Source of the DNA: Mixophyes australis
Lineage: Eukaryota; Chordata; Amphibia; Anura; Limnodynastidae
DNA length: 64,000 nt
Assembly: GCA_036250195.1 (NCBI GenBank)
Contig: JAVHZZ010000006.1
Location: forward strand, 184,523,350-184,587,349
Direction of reading: 5' to 3'
Each line of letters opens with the position of its first letter. Positions within the stretch are counted from its first letter, which is position 1. Shown here one piece after another: positions 35,990-47,474 of this stretch. The notes beneath the pieces are model-generated. The model was not told the DNA's origin. It searched no databases and worked only from the letters and a program-made list of their open reading frames with translations. The translations under genes and the position numbers were made by a program.

Positions 35990-36170
35990 AAACATACTGT
36001 TAGGTTAATTGGCTTCTGCCAAAATGGACCCTAGAATGTATTTTTGTATGAGTGTGTGTGTGTGTATGTTAGGGAATTTAGATTCCAATGGAGCAGGGAC
36101 TATTGTGAATGACAATATGTGCTCTGTACAGCATTGCGTAATATGATTGACACTAAATAAACAAACAATA
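35990..36170 (+). mobile_element. L2/CR1-like LINE 3' end
   Basis: A plus-strand copy, degenerate: GTTAGGTTAATTGGCTTCTG, GGGAATTTAGATTCCAATGG, GTGCTCTGTACAGCATTGCG and AATAAACAAACAATAAA. It runs opposite in orientation to 26972-27357. Confidence 0.65.
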
Positions 36171-37121
36171 AAATATTTTTTTTGAATGTTTAGAATGGTC
36201 TGTTGTGTGTGTGTGTAACACAGTTCGTATTGGGTTTTTAGACCACAGAATTGCAAAACCAAGTCCTGAGAATTTTTTATTATTTTATTTAATATTCATT
36301 ATGTTTTAACATTGTGCAATAGACTACTGTTTTATTGTGTTCCATTGTGTTGTCAGTAATTATAAATAACTAGGATGCTAGATATTGCATAAAATCAGTG
36401 GAAATGTCTCAAGGTTTGGTTTGTGGAACAATATGCAATATTGGGATAATAGTTCTAATTACAATCTAAATGGATCAATTCATATAAATGTTATTACTGT
36501 TTCAAACAAAAAAATGTTTAAAAAAACATGTTTAATGGTTATTTATAAAGCAGTTGTATTTAATTTATTTAATTAATGTCTATTTTATTTTTATTTTTTA
36601 CAGAATTTCTGCAAGAACGCAATAAGAAAAGTAATTTTGTTAAAAAAAACATCATGTTAAACAACAACTTTATTCTCAATTCTAAATATATTTCAATACA
36701 ACTTTAGCAAACAGCGGTAAAATGCAAAAAATCTTAAATATTGGTTGGTTGTTGGAGATCTGTTCCTTTGCGCCAGGACAATTTGTTTGGTTGTTACATT
36801 TGGTGCCTTAAGCCCATTGTTAGCTTGTTTTGTGGGGCCCAAACAAAGCAAGCACTTCAGCCACAAGGAATGACACTTTTGTGGCTGAAGTACTTGGTTT
36901 GTTAAAGTGTGCATGTCCTTTTTAAGATCCAACATATCTCAAGGACAATTCCATCTTGCACCACTTTAAATTTCTGTGTGCCAATGTTAACACTGAAATG
37001 ACAACAGACACATCTTGTGCATCTAGGATCCGCAAACAATACTCTTTTTCAGCACAAAATATTGCTCTTGTGACTCGGTAGCATTTATAATATAATTATG
37101 AATATGGAACAGCTTAATACT

Positions 37122-37500
37122 AGAGATGTTCACTGACCCCCATATTCTGGTTTTGGTTGTGGATATGGATTACCTTCAGTATTTGGTTTTGGTTTAGCCA
37201 AAACCGCCCTTGAGTGTTTTGGTTTTGGTTTTGGATCTGTATTTTTAAAAAAAAAAAATTGCTAAACTATGCTAAAATCACATAATTTTGCTGTTTTTTT
37301 TAATCCTACATTATTATTAACCTCAATAACAATAATTTCAAGTAATTTGCAGTCAGTTTTGACCACCTCACAGTTCACATTATTATTTTCATACACTTTT
37401 GGACCAAAACTGCAGCGATCTGGCTGGATGGTAAGCGACAGAGCAATGACTCAAACACATGGCAGTTCCTACCACATCTAGGACACATTGGCACACAGCA
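37122..37500. mobile_element. hAT remnant related to the 22104 and 61279 elements
   Basis: Begins TAGAGATGTTCACTGACCCCC and continues with the TTTTGGTTTTGG-rich terminal region. Then come CCTACATTATTATTAACCTC and TTTTGACCACCTCACAG, the same order as the complement of the right half of 22104-22873 and as 61480-61560. The segment CAAGATGGAATTGTCCTTGG near 37525 recurs inverted near 36940-36968. No clean right terminus was found before the adjacent LINE. Confidence 0.7.
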
Positions 37501-37599
37501 GTGCAAGAAAAGAAAAGTGGTGCAAGATGGAATTGTCCTTGGATCATGAAATCAGTTATGGTTCATTTGATCTCTCCACCCGTTCCTTTGATAACTGGG

Positions 37600-38760
37600 G
37601 CAATTCTACAACTAATGCATGAACAGAGTGAAGCGGACGGTCATTTACAAGGAGACCCTCAAAGGTGGGAAAGGGATCCCGGATATCCCCACCATGCTGC
37701 GCGCCTTCTTTGTCTGCAACTGCATCCGCAGAACTCTTATTGAAAAGAACATTTGCTCTGCTGGGAAGTCCATGTCTAGCTTTTCCTCCTGCCTCTTTGG
37801 AGGACCCTTGGTTGGGACAAGTGGGACAGCTCCTTCCCTTACAACTGGACTACACCTTGGGTTTACCTGGATGTTAGACAATTTGTGAGGGAGCACCATT
37901 CGGAGTGACTTAAACCAGACTTGTGGAAGCCAAAAACTGTCCACAAGCTCATCAGAGCTAAAGACATTATGGAGTCTGTTCCAGGACTCCCTGCTGCAAC
38001 AACAAAACATGTGTGGGAGAATGTGGCCTCTAATAGGCTGACTAATAGACATAAAGACATTGCATGGATGGCTATCCTGGGATGTCTGCCTCTCAGGACA
38101 TTCATGCACTCCAGGAACCTGTGCCGATATGTCCACTGCCCCTTCTGCATCACCAGAAGGGAAACAGAACAGCATATTTTTTGGGACTGCCCCACTGCAC
38201 AGGCACTGTTGGATGCCTTGGAACATGAACATAAGGACAGTGTGCCCAGAACTTGCCTTTCATACTATTCTGTATTTTATGAATTATTTCCTGGGATCAT
38301 TGGGGCAATCCAGGAGTCCTGGAGCCTAATGAACTGTTTTAAGAATGCTATTTGGCTTGCTAGGAATCGCCTCATCTTGAAAAGGGAGAAAAAGACCATC
38401 CAGGACTGTCGCAGGCTGATCCACAGCCTACTAATAGACTAAAACAACATTGACAGTCCAGAGGAAGAGGAAGATAATTCATTTTCCATCTCCCTCTCCT
38501 CCTTCTCCCCCTATGTGTCTGTTTATTCAATATAACACTGTTGAATTTGCCTGCAAATTCAGAAGACAAGCCTGCTTGTCTTCCTATTCATCAATAACTC
38601 TTAGCAATGGAGCACTCGTCTATGGGTGTTACCTATATAAGGCAGTAGAATTTGCCTGCAAATTCAGAAGACAAGCCTGCTTGTCTTCTGAAGTGTTCAG
38701 GAACCTTTTCAAGGTCTATCCAGAGAAAAAAGTCAAACTAAAAAAAGTGAGAATATAACT
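37600..38760 (+). pseudogene. Tx1/L1-clade LINE ORF2 C-terminus, 5'-truncated
   Basis: Two frames carry an L1-superfamily ORF2 end. Around 37619-37740 is VKRTVIYKETLKGGKGIPDI, the segment after the reverse-transcriptase core. The open frame 37921-38442 (173 aa) follows with a Cys/His cluster, VHCPFCITRRETEQHIFWDC, typical of the zinc-binding C-terminal region, and then a normal stop. The frames differ by an indel near 37880-37920. The 3' UTR (38443-38760) contains a direct repeat of about 42 bp (GAATTTGCCTGCAAATTCAG...) at 38541-38583 and 38647-38690. The Tx1 assignment is by resemblance to amphibian Tx1-like elements and is less certain than the L1-superfamily call. Confidence 0.75.
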
Positions 38761-41205
38761 GGCTCAGACATTGACTAAGGTACATATCTGATATCCATCG
38801 ATTAGGAATATAATAAAGCTTCCGGTCATTTTGTGGGATTCAACTAATTGCAAAATAACAATTTTACTTGTTTTTGTCACTTTTTGTAACATCCATAAAA
38901 TAAACTTATTTATTCAACTATGCTCCCAGAGGAAAGGTCAAATCAAGATCAATATCAATATAAGCATCATATAATAATAAAAACACCATGTAAACCTGCA
39001 TTGTGTGTGGTTAGTTACATAATCATCTCCCATGATTTCATTACTTTTATTAAGTATTTCTAAATATCTTAAATTATATACAAGCATATGAATAATTAGA
39101 CACTTAAGTATTATTTGGCTCCATTTGCATCATATTAACAAAAAAATCATTCTGACAGATTAGAGTTTATTCCAGTACATTCAGTTCCACCCTTGGATTC
39201 ATACCAGTATCGTAAAAACTAAAACAGGCAAGAAACTACGTAGAAAAATGTAAACTCTTGTTGGTTATGTCTTCATTTATTTGATTAGGTTGTTGAAACA
39301 CAGTAAAAAGTTGTGAATAAATATTTATAACATTACTCCAAAACGCTTTATTCTCGGCCACAAATAGGAATAAAGTAGTATGCAGCAGTTACAATTCCAA
39401 AACAGGACTTTGCACACATTAGCTAGGAGGATTTGCAGCCAATTTTAATGAAAGGGATTGTATCCTAAATGAGAACTCATTCCATCATGACTCCTATTCA
39501 TCTGCTAAATCTGAACATTGCAGTTGTCAGGTGCAAAAGCTGGATTTCTAGAGAAGAGTTTCCATATTTGTAGTTCTGAATAAAGCATAATATTTAACAC
39601 AAACATACACACACACACACTTATTTAATAATTTATTTATTTAATATATTTATTTATAACCATATGATCTCATGCTCATTGCCCCCTTGTGTGCTTCATT
39701 GTAAGCCTCATTGTCCCCTCTCCTGTCTTTCATTGCCACTCTCTCTGTCCCCTCTAATTTCTATTCTTGTTCCCTCATTGCCAATATCAATCACCCTTTT
39801 CTTGCCACCATGATTGCCATTTCTCCTGCCTTTAGTTGCCACACTCATGACCCCTCCCATGCTTTTCATTTCTTTACCTAATTGCCCATTCTCAGGCCTT
39901 GCTCCCTGGCCCACTCATGTCTCATTGTTCCCTTGTCCACTCATATCTCATTGTCATTCCGTTGCTATCTTCATATGTTGATACTGAAACAGTGAAGCAT
40001 GAGAGAGATCTGTAATGCTTCACTGCCTCACTCCTTCCCACTTATCTCTTGCTAGACTATTCTGCTGCAGCTCTGCTGTGTACTCTTCTCCTATGCTACT
40101 TAGAGATGAAGTGTGGCAGTGTGAACACTGGACATGTTTAATTTACGCACAAGAATGACAGACCATGTACACAGAGTTTTGGGATATCTATCTGTAGAGG
40201 AGATGCTGCAGTGAGATTAGTCTCCTAAATGCAAAAATGCATGAGGCTAATCTGAAGTGAAACTGTTGTGTAGGGGGAATTCTGAAGGTGATACAAATGA
40301 TAGATAATAATAACCCACCTAGTCATTGGGAGGGGCTCTTCATCCTTATTTGAAGCCCTTTCGATCTGTCTCAAGATCACTATCTTCTAATTGGATAATA
40401 CAAAACTTCCAGATGAGATATTAAAAAATGTTTTGTTAAGCCATTGGAACACTCTTCTGGATCTCTCTGTGTTGGGTTCTTATAAAAAATAGGAATAAAT
40501 TAATACTACAAATTTTCTAAGCTGCCAGTTGATCAGTAGAAAAAGTTTGGAAACTGTCGGTACTACCTCCTATTCACATAAAAGTAAGATTTGGTTCATA
40601 TGGAGTATGGAAAGGGTCACTCACAAAAAAGGGGGACAAATTTGACCAAATATGGGAACCATGGTTTACTTGTAATTAGATTGTACTTCTCTGGACTTGA
40701 ATATATAATTTGTTTTCCTTAAATGGAGGAATAAAAACAATAAAAAAAAGTAAGACAACAGCGGTACTCTCAGTAAGGCTGTTATCCTTTGGATTTAATG
40801 TTCTCTCCTTTTAGTTTACATGTTGCTTCTCAATCCTGCAATTGTTCCTACTGATAAAGCACAAAGTCTTATAAAGTCTTCTGAAGTAAATATGAGTCTT
40901 TATTGCATTCATATCAGATGTGGACACTTCTCAAGCAGAGAGAATTGTGTCCTTGTGCAGATAAGTACAAGCTTTAATACCTTTTACAACAACATCTGTT
41001 AGACAGTGTAATGATATTTACTCTTATTTACAGTTTCCTATTATGGTAAAAGAGAACTTTCTAATTCACATTGGCTACCTTGAGATAAACATCAGCATTC
41101 TTGAAAGGATATGTGGTGGTATTGTAAATCTTACTTCACCCTATTTAGTTTAACCTTTCTCATTGACCTTTCTTAAGCCAAAAGGTAAACAAGTTTATCC
41201 AGTTT
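38761..41205. other. Intergenic stretch without recognised genes
   Basis: No gene, RNA or intact mobile element supported. 39660-39980 is a pyrimidine-rich degenerate repeat with many variants of 'ctcattgtcccct' and 'cattgcca'. The rest is AT-rich and unremarkable. Confidence 0.45.
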
Positions 41206-41209
41206 TCAC

Positions 41210-41533
41210 TAAAGCTGGGTACACACTACAGGTTTTTCACCCCATTATCCTGCCAATCACATGATGAAGGACTGTTAGGTCCGATATTTCATTAGTGTGT
41301 ACGCTCCCACCATCATGTTTAATCGTTCCAAAGCACATTGTATCGTTTCTTTTGATTTTATAACTGAAAATGTCTATAAACAATAGAAAAATGTCAGGCA
41401 AATTCTGAAATGTGCATCTACTCATGACCAGCAGGGTAGGCAGATCTCCATAGAGTTTACAGAGTCATGATCTTTTCAGCACATGGTTATCACAGATAAA
41501 GAGCACAGATCTGAAGGTAAATCGTGTAAAATT
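41210..41533. mobile_element. Half of a MITE with GCTGGGTACACACTACA end
   Basis: Starts GCTGGGTACACACTACAGG and matches, in order, the left part of the 60870-61278 copy and the complement of the right part of 53992-54525 (TCGTTCCAAAGCACATTGTA; CAGATCTGAAGGTAAATCGT). It stops after GTGTAAAATT, where a copia-like fragment begins. Confidence 0.7.
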
Positions 41534-41840
41534 CAGCAGTGATTTTCCCTTTTGCAAGAATGTGCTGATGCAGCTGTCATGCTTGTATGTGGCAACATTG
41601 TCTTGCTTTGTGAGTTTCTTCACTGACAACAGATTGTTTTCAGACTAGGTACATATAATTCATTGTTTACTAGTATCTTTCTGGCAAGTGTAGGGAAGCC
41701 TGGGGAGTGATTCTTATTATTGATAGTCATATGACTTGTGACTTGGAGTCAATACATAATGCATGCTTTGGTGACACAACCACACTGGTGCTAAATGTAC
41801 CCTCAATATCTGAATGGTTTTATCCTCTTTTATAGTATTT
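41534..41840 (-). mobile_element. Ty1/copia-like pol fragment, decayed
   Basis: On the minus strand, a CIDS...SHMTINNKNH string resembles the copia protease/pre-integrase junction (family pattern: W.iDSGAt.HMt). After about 100 nt comes ELYVPSLK, then LLSVKKLTKQDNVATYKHDS, like the 'l.VP.l..NLlSv.kLt' block. The pieces are in different frames. No LTRs or integrase core were recognised. The assignment is tentative. Confidence 0.45.
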
Positions 41841-42121
41841 TTGTCTTTAAGTAACTATGTTTCTTTCATACCAAATATTTGCGCACTTCACTTTGCTGAC
41901 TTCTGCCTTTAGTACTGAGTCTGCTGTGGGCACAATATTGCCTGCACTGTCTGATTTCTGCTTGTAGTCATCATGAACAAGCTTGCCATTGATATATTCA
42001 AATGTGAGCATCTCATTTGATCAAGCAATAAGTGGGGTTACAATCATTTAATAGCTGCCTGGAAGACCACATGGAAGTTTTTTCTTCTCCAATATAATGT
42101 AGCAGTTTCTAAGGTACTCCT

Positions 42122-42335
42122 TGCATAGTACAGAGTACAAGGATCCCCCCCCCCCCACGAAAAAAAATATGTAGAGAGAGAGAGAAGGAGCTGCTGTATT
42201 GTACAGCACTGCCGCGGACGCTTCTTTGACAACGCCGCGGCTGCTGTACAGTACAGTGCCGCTATGTAGTTCTTTGCGGAGGGGAGGGGTTTCTGGAGAA
42301 CCAGAAACTCCCCTCGAGTGCGCCCCTGGAATACG
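42122..42335. repeat. GC-rich palindromic insertion, possible MITE
   Basis: In AT-rich surroundings, a C-run and an AG microsatellite are followed by an imperfect palindrome: GCTGCTGTATTGTACAGCAC, GCCGCGG ... CCGCGGC, CTGCTGTACAGTACAG. A smaller hairpin, GTTTCTGGAGAACCAGAAAC, ends near 42310. A right end of GCGCCCCTG would fit a hAT-like terminus, but the left end was not identified. Confidence 0.45.
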
Positions 42336-43440
42336 CTGCACAATTTTATCATCATCCATGTTAAGGAAGAAGGTTCTTTGGACCTTTTAGTCTTTTTTAT
42401 ACCAATCATAGGGAAGTTGAACAGGCCGGGCCTCTTGCAAATATTTTCATGTAATTTCTCTTATGGGCAGCATCTTCACATTAAAATTCCATAAATGGTA
42501 ATTTTGGCTTGTAAGATTGCCACTGTGAACTTCACTGAATTGATATTACCAGCCATTTTTCTTAAGTTTCTAGCTTTGTTATGCTCTGCAAATAACCTGT
42601 TAGCAACAGATAATTCAGTATATTTTCCAGGTATGTTGATGTTAAAGACATTTTTATTAAAGAACAAGCTTTGAAAGCTGCTTCTTGCTCTGCAGCAATA
42701 CACATCTCACCTGTCAGCCATTAGTTTAGTTTCCCGTCTTCTAAATTTTTCCTTTAAGAAAACATAAAACTGTATTAATAGAAAGAAATGGCAAGGTCCA
42801 ATTCCCAGAGAGAAAATGTGTGGTTCGATACCAGAGAGGGAATGTAATTGCAACAGCAAACCGGTGTAGCCAACTGTATGTCCTAGACACCAAAGAGTGC
42901 TGTGCGATGGCGGTTTCGGGCACAAATCAATCAATGGAGCCGTGGCATATCTCGAAGTCGAATTATTGTATGAAGTCGTTCTATATTAATTAGATTGCAC
43001 TTAGTACACTACGTCATATCGGTGTTAATTACGCAATTGCACAGGTAAACAACACATACACTTACATTCACACCTACATTTGTAAATAGGTCACATTTAA
43101 TAAAGTTCCAACTTACATTCATTTATTATTTAGAACTCAGAGATTATTTATACATAGTTAAAACTACATAAGAGGTATTTATGTTTCAGGTCCAAAGAAA
43201 TGTATGGATTTTGGTCTTATATTAATCCACATTTTAACAGCAGGAATCTGGTGCCATCAGAGAAGCAATCAAACATAGTAATCGCTAGTTATGAATAGTA
43301 TTAGATTAATTCTAAAAGCACTCTGTTAATGGGTTTTTCAGCAGGAAGACACGTATGCAACTCTTGGATTGAGTTTCCCCCACCCTTGAAAAAAGGATCG
43401 ATTGAACTGACCTATGACCAGCATTCTACTGAAACATCAT
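42336..43440. other. Decayed repeat-like stretch
   Basis: No gene supported. It lies between the copia-like and Helitron fragments on the same strand and may contain more of either, but I could not read a diagnostic motif. Confidence 0.35.
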
Positions 43441-43444
43441 TAAT

Positions 43445-43866
43445 CCTGCACCAATGAAGGAATTTCGACCAATTTTTTATGCCGAGCGATTTTACATGCG
43501 ATCGATGTTCCGATCGCTTGGTCCGTGGACTGCTTACACACTAGCCTTGTTTAGGATGATAAAGGGAAGAGCGGACGTCCCTTTAGCGACTTTTTACAGC
43601 CATGTTGTCGTGAGCAATGACTGTAATTTTGTACTCACTGTTGTGGATCGGTCGGAAGTTTATACACACTACACAGCGGAAACGAGATTGGAACAAAAAT
43701 ATTAAACGGTACGACCAACCAAATGAGGCGATAATCGTCCATTTCGGCAGACTTTCGACCATCGTGTCACTGCACACAATGACCTGACTTTTGAACGAGC
43801 GGTCGTATATCGGCTGTTTGAGCCGATTATTGGACGAAAACAGTGTAGTGTGTATTCAGCTTTAGA
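43445..43866. mobile_element. MITE related to the GGTACACACTA family
   Basis: The right end reads AGTGTAGTGTGTATTCAGCTTTA, the decayed complement of the AGCTGGGTACACACTAC terminus (quoted in part). It is rich in CGATCG-type words (GCGATCGATGTTCCGATCGC), unlike neighbours. The left terminus is not clear. Confidence 0.5.
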
Positions 43867-44457
43867 AGTGTTGCTTGGGTGTAGATCAATGTGTGGTAAT
43901 TCGATGTGTTGTCCTTTAGCCTCCACAGTTAAAATCATTAGATGTAATGTATTGGATGCATATACATCACATGAAACTTTGCTCTGTTAACCAAACCTTT
44001 GCTAGTGTCCATATTTCAGATCAACATAACAATAGCGCCTACTTTTAAAGTAAGGTCATGTGGTGGTATCCCGTAACTTGTCCTTTCAATGGTCTGACTG
44101 TAACGGCATAAATCCGAACCTCTAGTTTGCAGACCCTGTACATTAGAAATTGGAAATTGCCGTCATTTAAACAAGAAAGGGAAAGAAGTGTTGTTTGGTT
44201 TTAGATCAATGTGTGTTAATTAGATGCGTTGTCCTTCAGCCTCCCCAGTTAAAACCATTAGATGTAATGTATTGGGATGCATATGCATCTGTTGACCAGT
44301 GTCTATATTTCAGATCAACATAACAATAACGCCTACTTTTAAAGTAAGGTCATGTGGTGGCATCCCGCTTAAAGCAATTGAATTAAGGAATTCTACAGGA
44401 TGGCGAGATGACTTGACTGCATCATCTGAAACTAATGAATCAGCAAGATAAATTTGC
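43866..44457 (-). pseudogene. Helitron helicase C-terminal fragment, internally duplicated
   Basis: The first unit (44457-44184, minus strand) reads QIYLADSLVSDDAVKSSRHP, VEFLNSIALSGMPPHDLTLK and VGVIVMLI. This is the diagnostic C-terminal block of the Pif1-like helicase of Helitron Rep-Hel proteins (family pattern: yp.EFLNsl...GlPpHeL.LK.G.pvmLlRN). A second unit (44091-43866) repeats GIPPHDLTLKVGAIVMLI and goes on through NMDTSKGLVNRAKFHVM and VEAKGQHIELPHIDL (the 'GLcNGTR...iPRI.l' segment). Both have an in-frame stop right after VMLI, so the stop predates the duplication. No Rep domain and no Helitron CTRR end were found nearby. Confidence 0.82.
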
Positions 44458-44474
44458 AATATTCCTGGAAGTTA

Positions 44475-47370
44475 GGAAATAATTGTATTGTTGATATGTG
44501 CACAATGTTAATTTTTTGGATAAAATAAGTCACATGTTTTGATTTGAATCTGGGTAGAAGTACGCTCTGCCTTAACAGTACTTGCCATATGTTGACACAC
44601 AAACAGACTGCAGAATACATACATGCATAAGAACAATAAAAGATTATTGCACAAATAAGCCACAGGGTCCTGCAAAGCAGTAACACTCCAAGTCCATAAT
44701 GGGATGCTTTAGTCTGTAGAATAAAGTTTTTATTACAGTTTGCACCTCTATTAATATACTATCTTTACAAATGATTGTACTTTTCAGTACCTTGCTGTCT
44801 AGAATAACCTCAACCATCCTTGGTCCTGGCCTAATCCATCCTCACCCCTCATGGTGCTCTAGGTGCTGTACTTCTATCATACCCATCTGGCATTTGTCTT
44901 ACTGGATTGTTGGCTCTGCCTTCCAGTATCTTCCCTTACCTTATGTTGGGCCCAGGTCTTACTAAAGAAGGTGATGTAGTCTAAGAAAGCCTGAGTGAAG
45001 TTTGCAAACCACTCCAGGAGATGGTTGACTAAAACGTGGCTGGTTTGTTATTCATCCAATATGGTATAACTCTAAACTCCTACAACCCGAATCAGGTAAT
45101 GAACACTGACATTTATTTAGCCTCTAGGGTCAGTGCAGTCTGCCAGGACCCGTTATTTAAGTTAAAGGTGGAAATGTACCTGTGTCTATGCAATGTATTC
45201 AACATAGCATCTATCAATGGCAGAGGTCAGGCATGAGATATTGTCACATTGTTCGGTAGTCTGTGCAAAACCATGTGGATTTAGTCCTTCTTGGAAACCA
45301 ACACAGTGGAGGTTGCCCATGGACTCTGGATAGATTTCTGGATAACACCTAACTCCAGTCTCCTTGTACACAACCAATACTAAGACCCAGTAAGCTGACA
45401 TCTTAATAGGCCTATGCTCACCAATAAAGTTCTGCCTAAATTCCAACTGAACTACTCCTCAGAGGACTGCATAGAGTGGCAGTCTATTATTGACATACTC
45501 CCATACCCTTGCTGAACCACCTGGTAAGTGCTTTCTTTGTGCTTTATACAATAAAATAAATGCATTTTATGGTTTGCCTATTCTACAGTGACACAGTATA
45601 AACAATAAAAACATTTCAGGAAGCAGAAAAAAGGAGCAACTCAACCACAGTTGGTAAAAGATCAAACTCGATGAATATAATGTATGTCTTCTATTAACAT
45701 AAACAACTATGTAAGAAGCCATTTCCAGAATTTTTCAAATTTAAGCTTCTGAATTGTTTTAAAGGCATTGTATAGTATACAGCTATATTTATAACTGTAC
45801 TTATATGTTTTAACTTGTTTATATATTTATATATAAACAAAACCACATGAGAACAGCACATACTAACTATACTCTACTCGGAAGTGTGTGGATGGTGTAC
45901 GGCAAATAGAGGAATTGCAGATAGAGCCTTGGCAAACAAGGTGCTAGCACACATACAGTAAATAGAAAACAGGTGATTGGAAAACAATTCGTTTTGAAAA
46001 TGATAATTTGATTTTTAGGTTAATGTCTGCATTAGAGGGATATGTTAACATGCATACAAATCCACTTCCATTTTGACGACAAGTGGTTACAAGGGAAAAT
46101 CCTTTGCTGAGAAAACGCAACTTACTTGCTGTTGCTGTGTACTTGGGCAAATTGAATACTACTATTATTTTGTACAATATTTTAGCTACCTCTACCTCCT
46201 ATGTGGTTCTTTAACCAGTTGTAGTGTTTTCAATCTTTGAAATCCTGCTAGTTCTTGTCCTTTTAAAACTGAAGTATGTATGCCCTAATAAGACCATTGG
46301 TGTTTACAAACAGTAACATTATTGTGCTCCAATGTTGGCTAATTTTTCATACTGAAATCCCTGAGAATTACTATTTTATTGTATTATTGTGATATTGTGA
46401 GTAAGTCCATGCAGATAAAGCTAAACTTCTTGATTTTTCAAATACATAAGGTCATTATATATCTCCACAGGACCTTCTATATCAAAGGCCAGCAAATCTT
46501 TGTTTTTGGAAAAAGATTCCCAGCGACATCCTCAACAGTGTGTACCAGTGTTCATCAATTTGTTTCAAAACCGTAGCATGGTTTTATCCACAGAACATTT
46601 CACTTCAAAAAGTGTGGATAGCAGTCGCTGGAAAGTTTAATTGCTAAAAACTCATAATTTGAGTCCGTGAAGTTACTTATTTGCTTAATAGTTAGCCTCT
46701 TAAATATTTTAAAAGCAATGGTTAAAGAGAGCTGTAACTAGATGTAATTGCCTATGAATGGAATATAATGGTCTGCAAGGTCAATTTAAGAGAACAAGGG
46801 ACAAGACAAAGACAGTTGTTGGAAATGCCACTCAGTCAGGTTCTACAGACTCCTACAGAGATATAGCGAGAGGCCTGATTGGTAGCATTAGCCAGATGCC
46901 TGACATTTGGAACTGTCATTCTGTTTTTGTGTATTGCAAGCAGTAATGTATTATCAAGTGCATATATAATAAAGTATGTGGTTCTGTTATAATAGGATAT
47001 TAGATTTGATTTGCTTTGTTTTTTCATTTTTAAACATAAGAGTTCATCTCCTTTTGCAGTTCAGAAAACCATTAACCTTCTGCTCACATTAACAGCACAA
47101 TAATACCAAGGACAACCAGCACCTGCATAAAAAACTGCTTTGCTTCCATACTCCCTGGGTTGGAGATCCAAAGTTATTGGGACACATAATAAGTCAATTA
47201 TGTGTATTGCGTACAGTCCCTGAGTGGCTGCTGAAATTTGTTGGAGTAAATGCAGCCAAAGTGATATATTTCTATGCCTGTTTCACATAGAAAATTGAAT
47301 TATAACAATTTGTCACTTATAATCCCTTAAAAGAAAACGCATTACTAGTGAGGTAAGATGCAGAAAAGGT
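44475..47370. other. Intergenic stretch 3' of keratin A without recognised genes
   Basis: No conserved exon or RNA gene seen. Short open frames have no recognisable domains. A keratin head exon for unit B was looked for here ([16 protein letters not shown] coil 1A on the minus strand) and not found. Confidence 0.45.
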
Positions 47371-47376
47371 TTTATT
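47371..47376 (-). terminator. Poly(A) signal of keratin A
   Basis: AATAAA on the minus strand in the context TTCAATAAAACC, about 100 bp after the stop codon at 47475-47477. The context is shared with gene C. Confidence 0.8.
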
Positions 47377-47474
47377 GAATCAAAAAGGCAAAACTCTTAT
47401 CTTTCATTTAAATGAGTAAAGAAGTGTTCCATAAGCCAACACCACTGCCTTCTGTCCACAAGTGGACTCTCTTT

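Noticed and set aside
43862..44372. Direct repeats of ~190-220 bp considered as LTRs
   Set aside because: Both units code for the Helitron helicase tail and lack TG...CA ends, a primer site or a polypurine tract, so they are an internal duplication.
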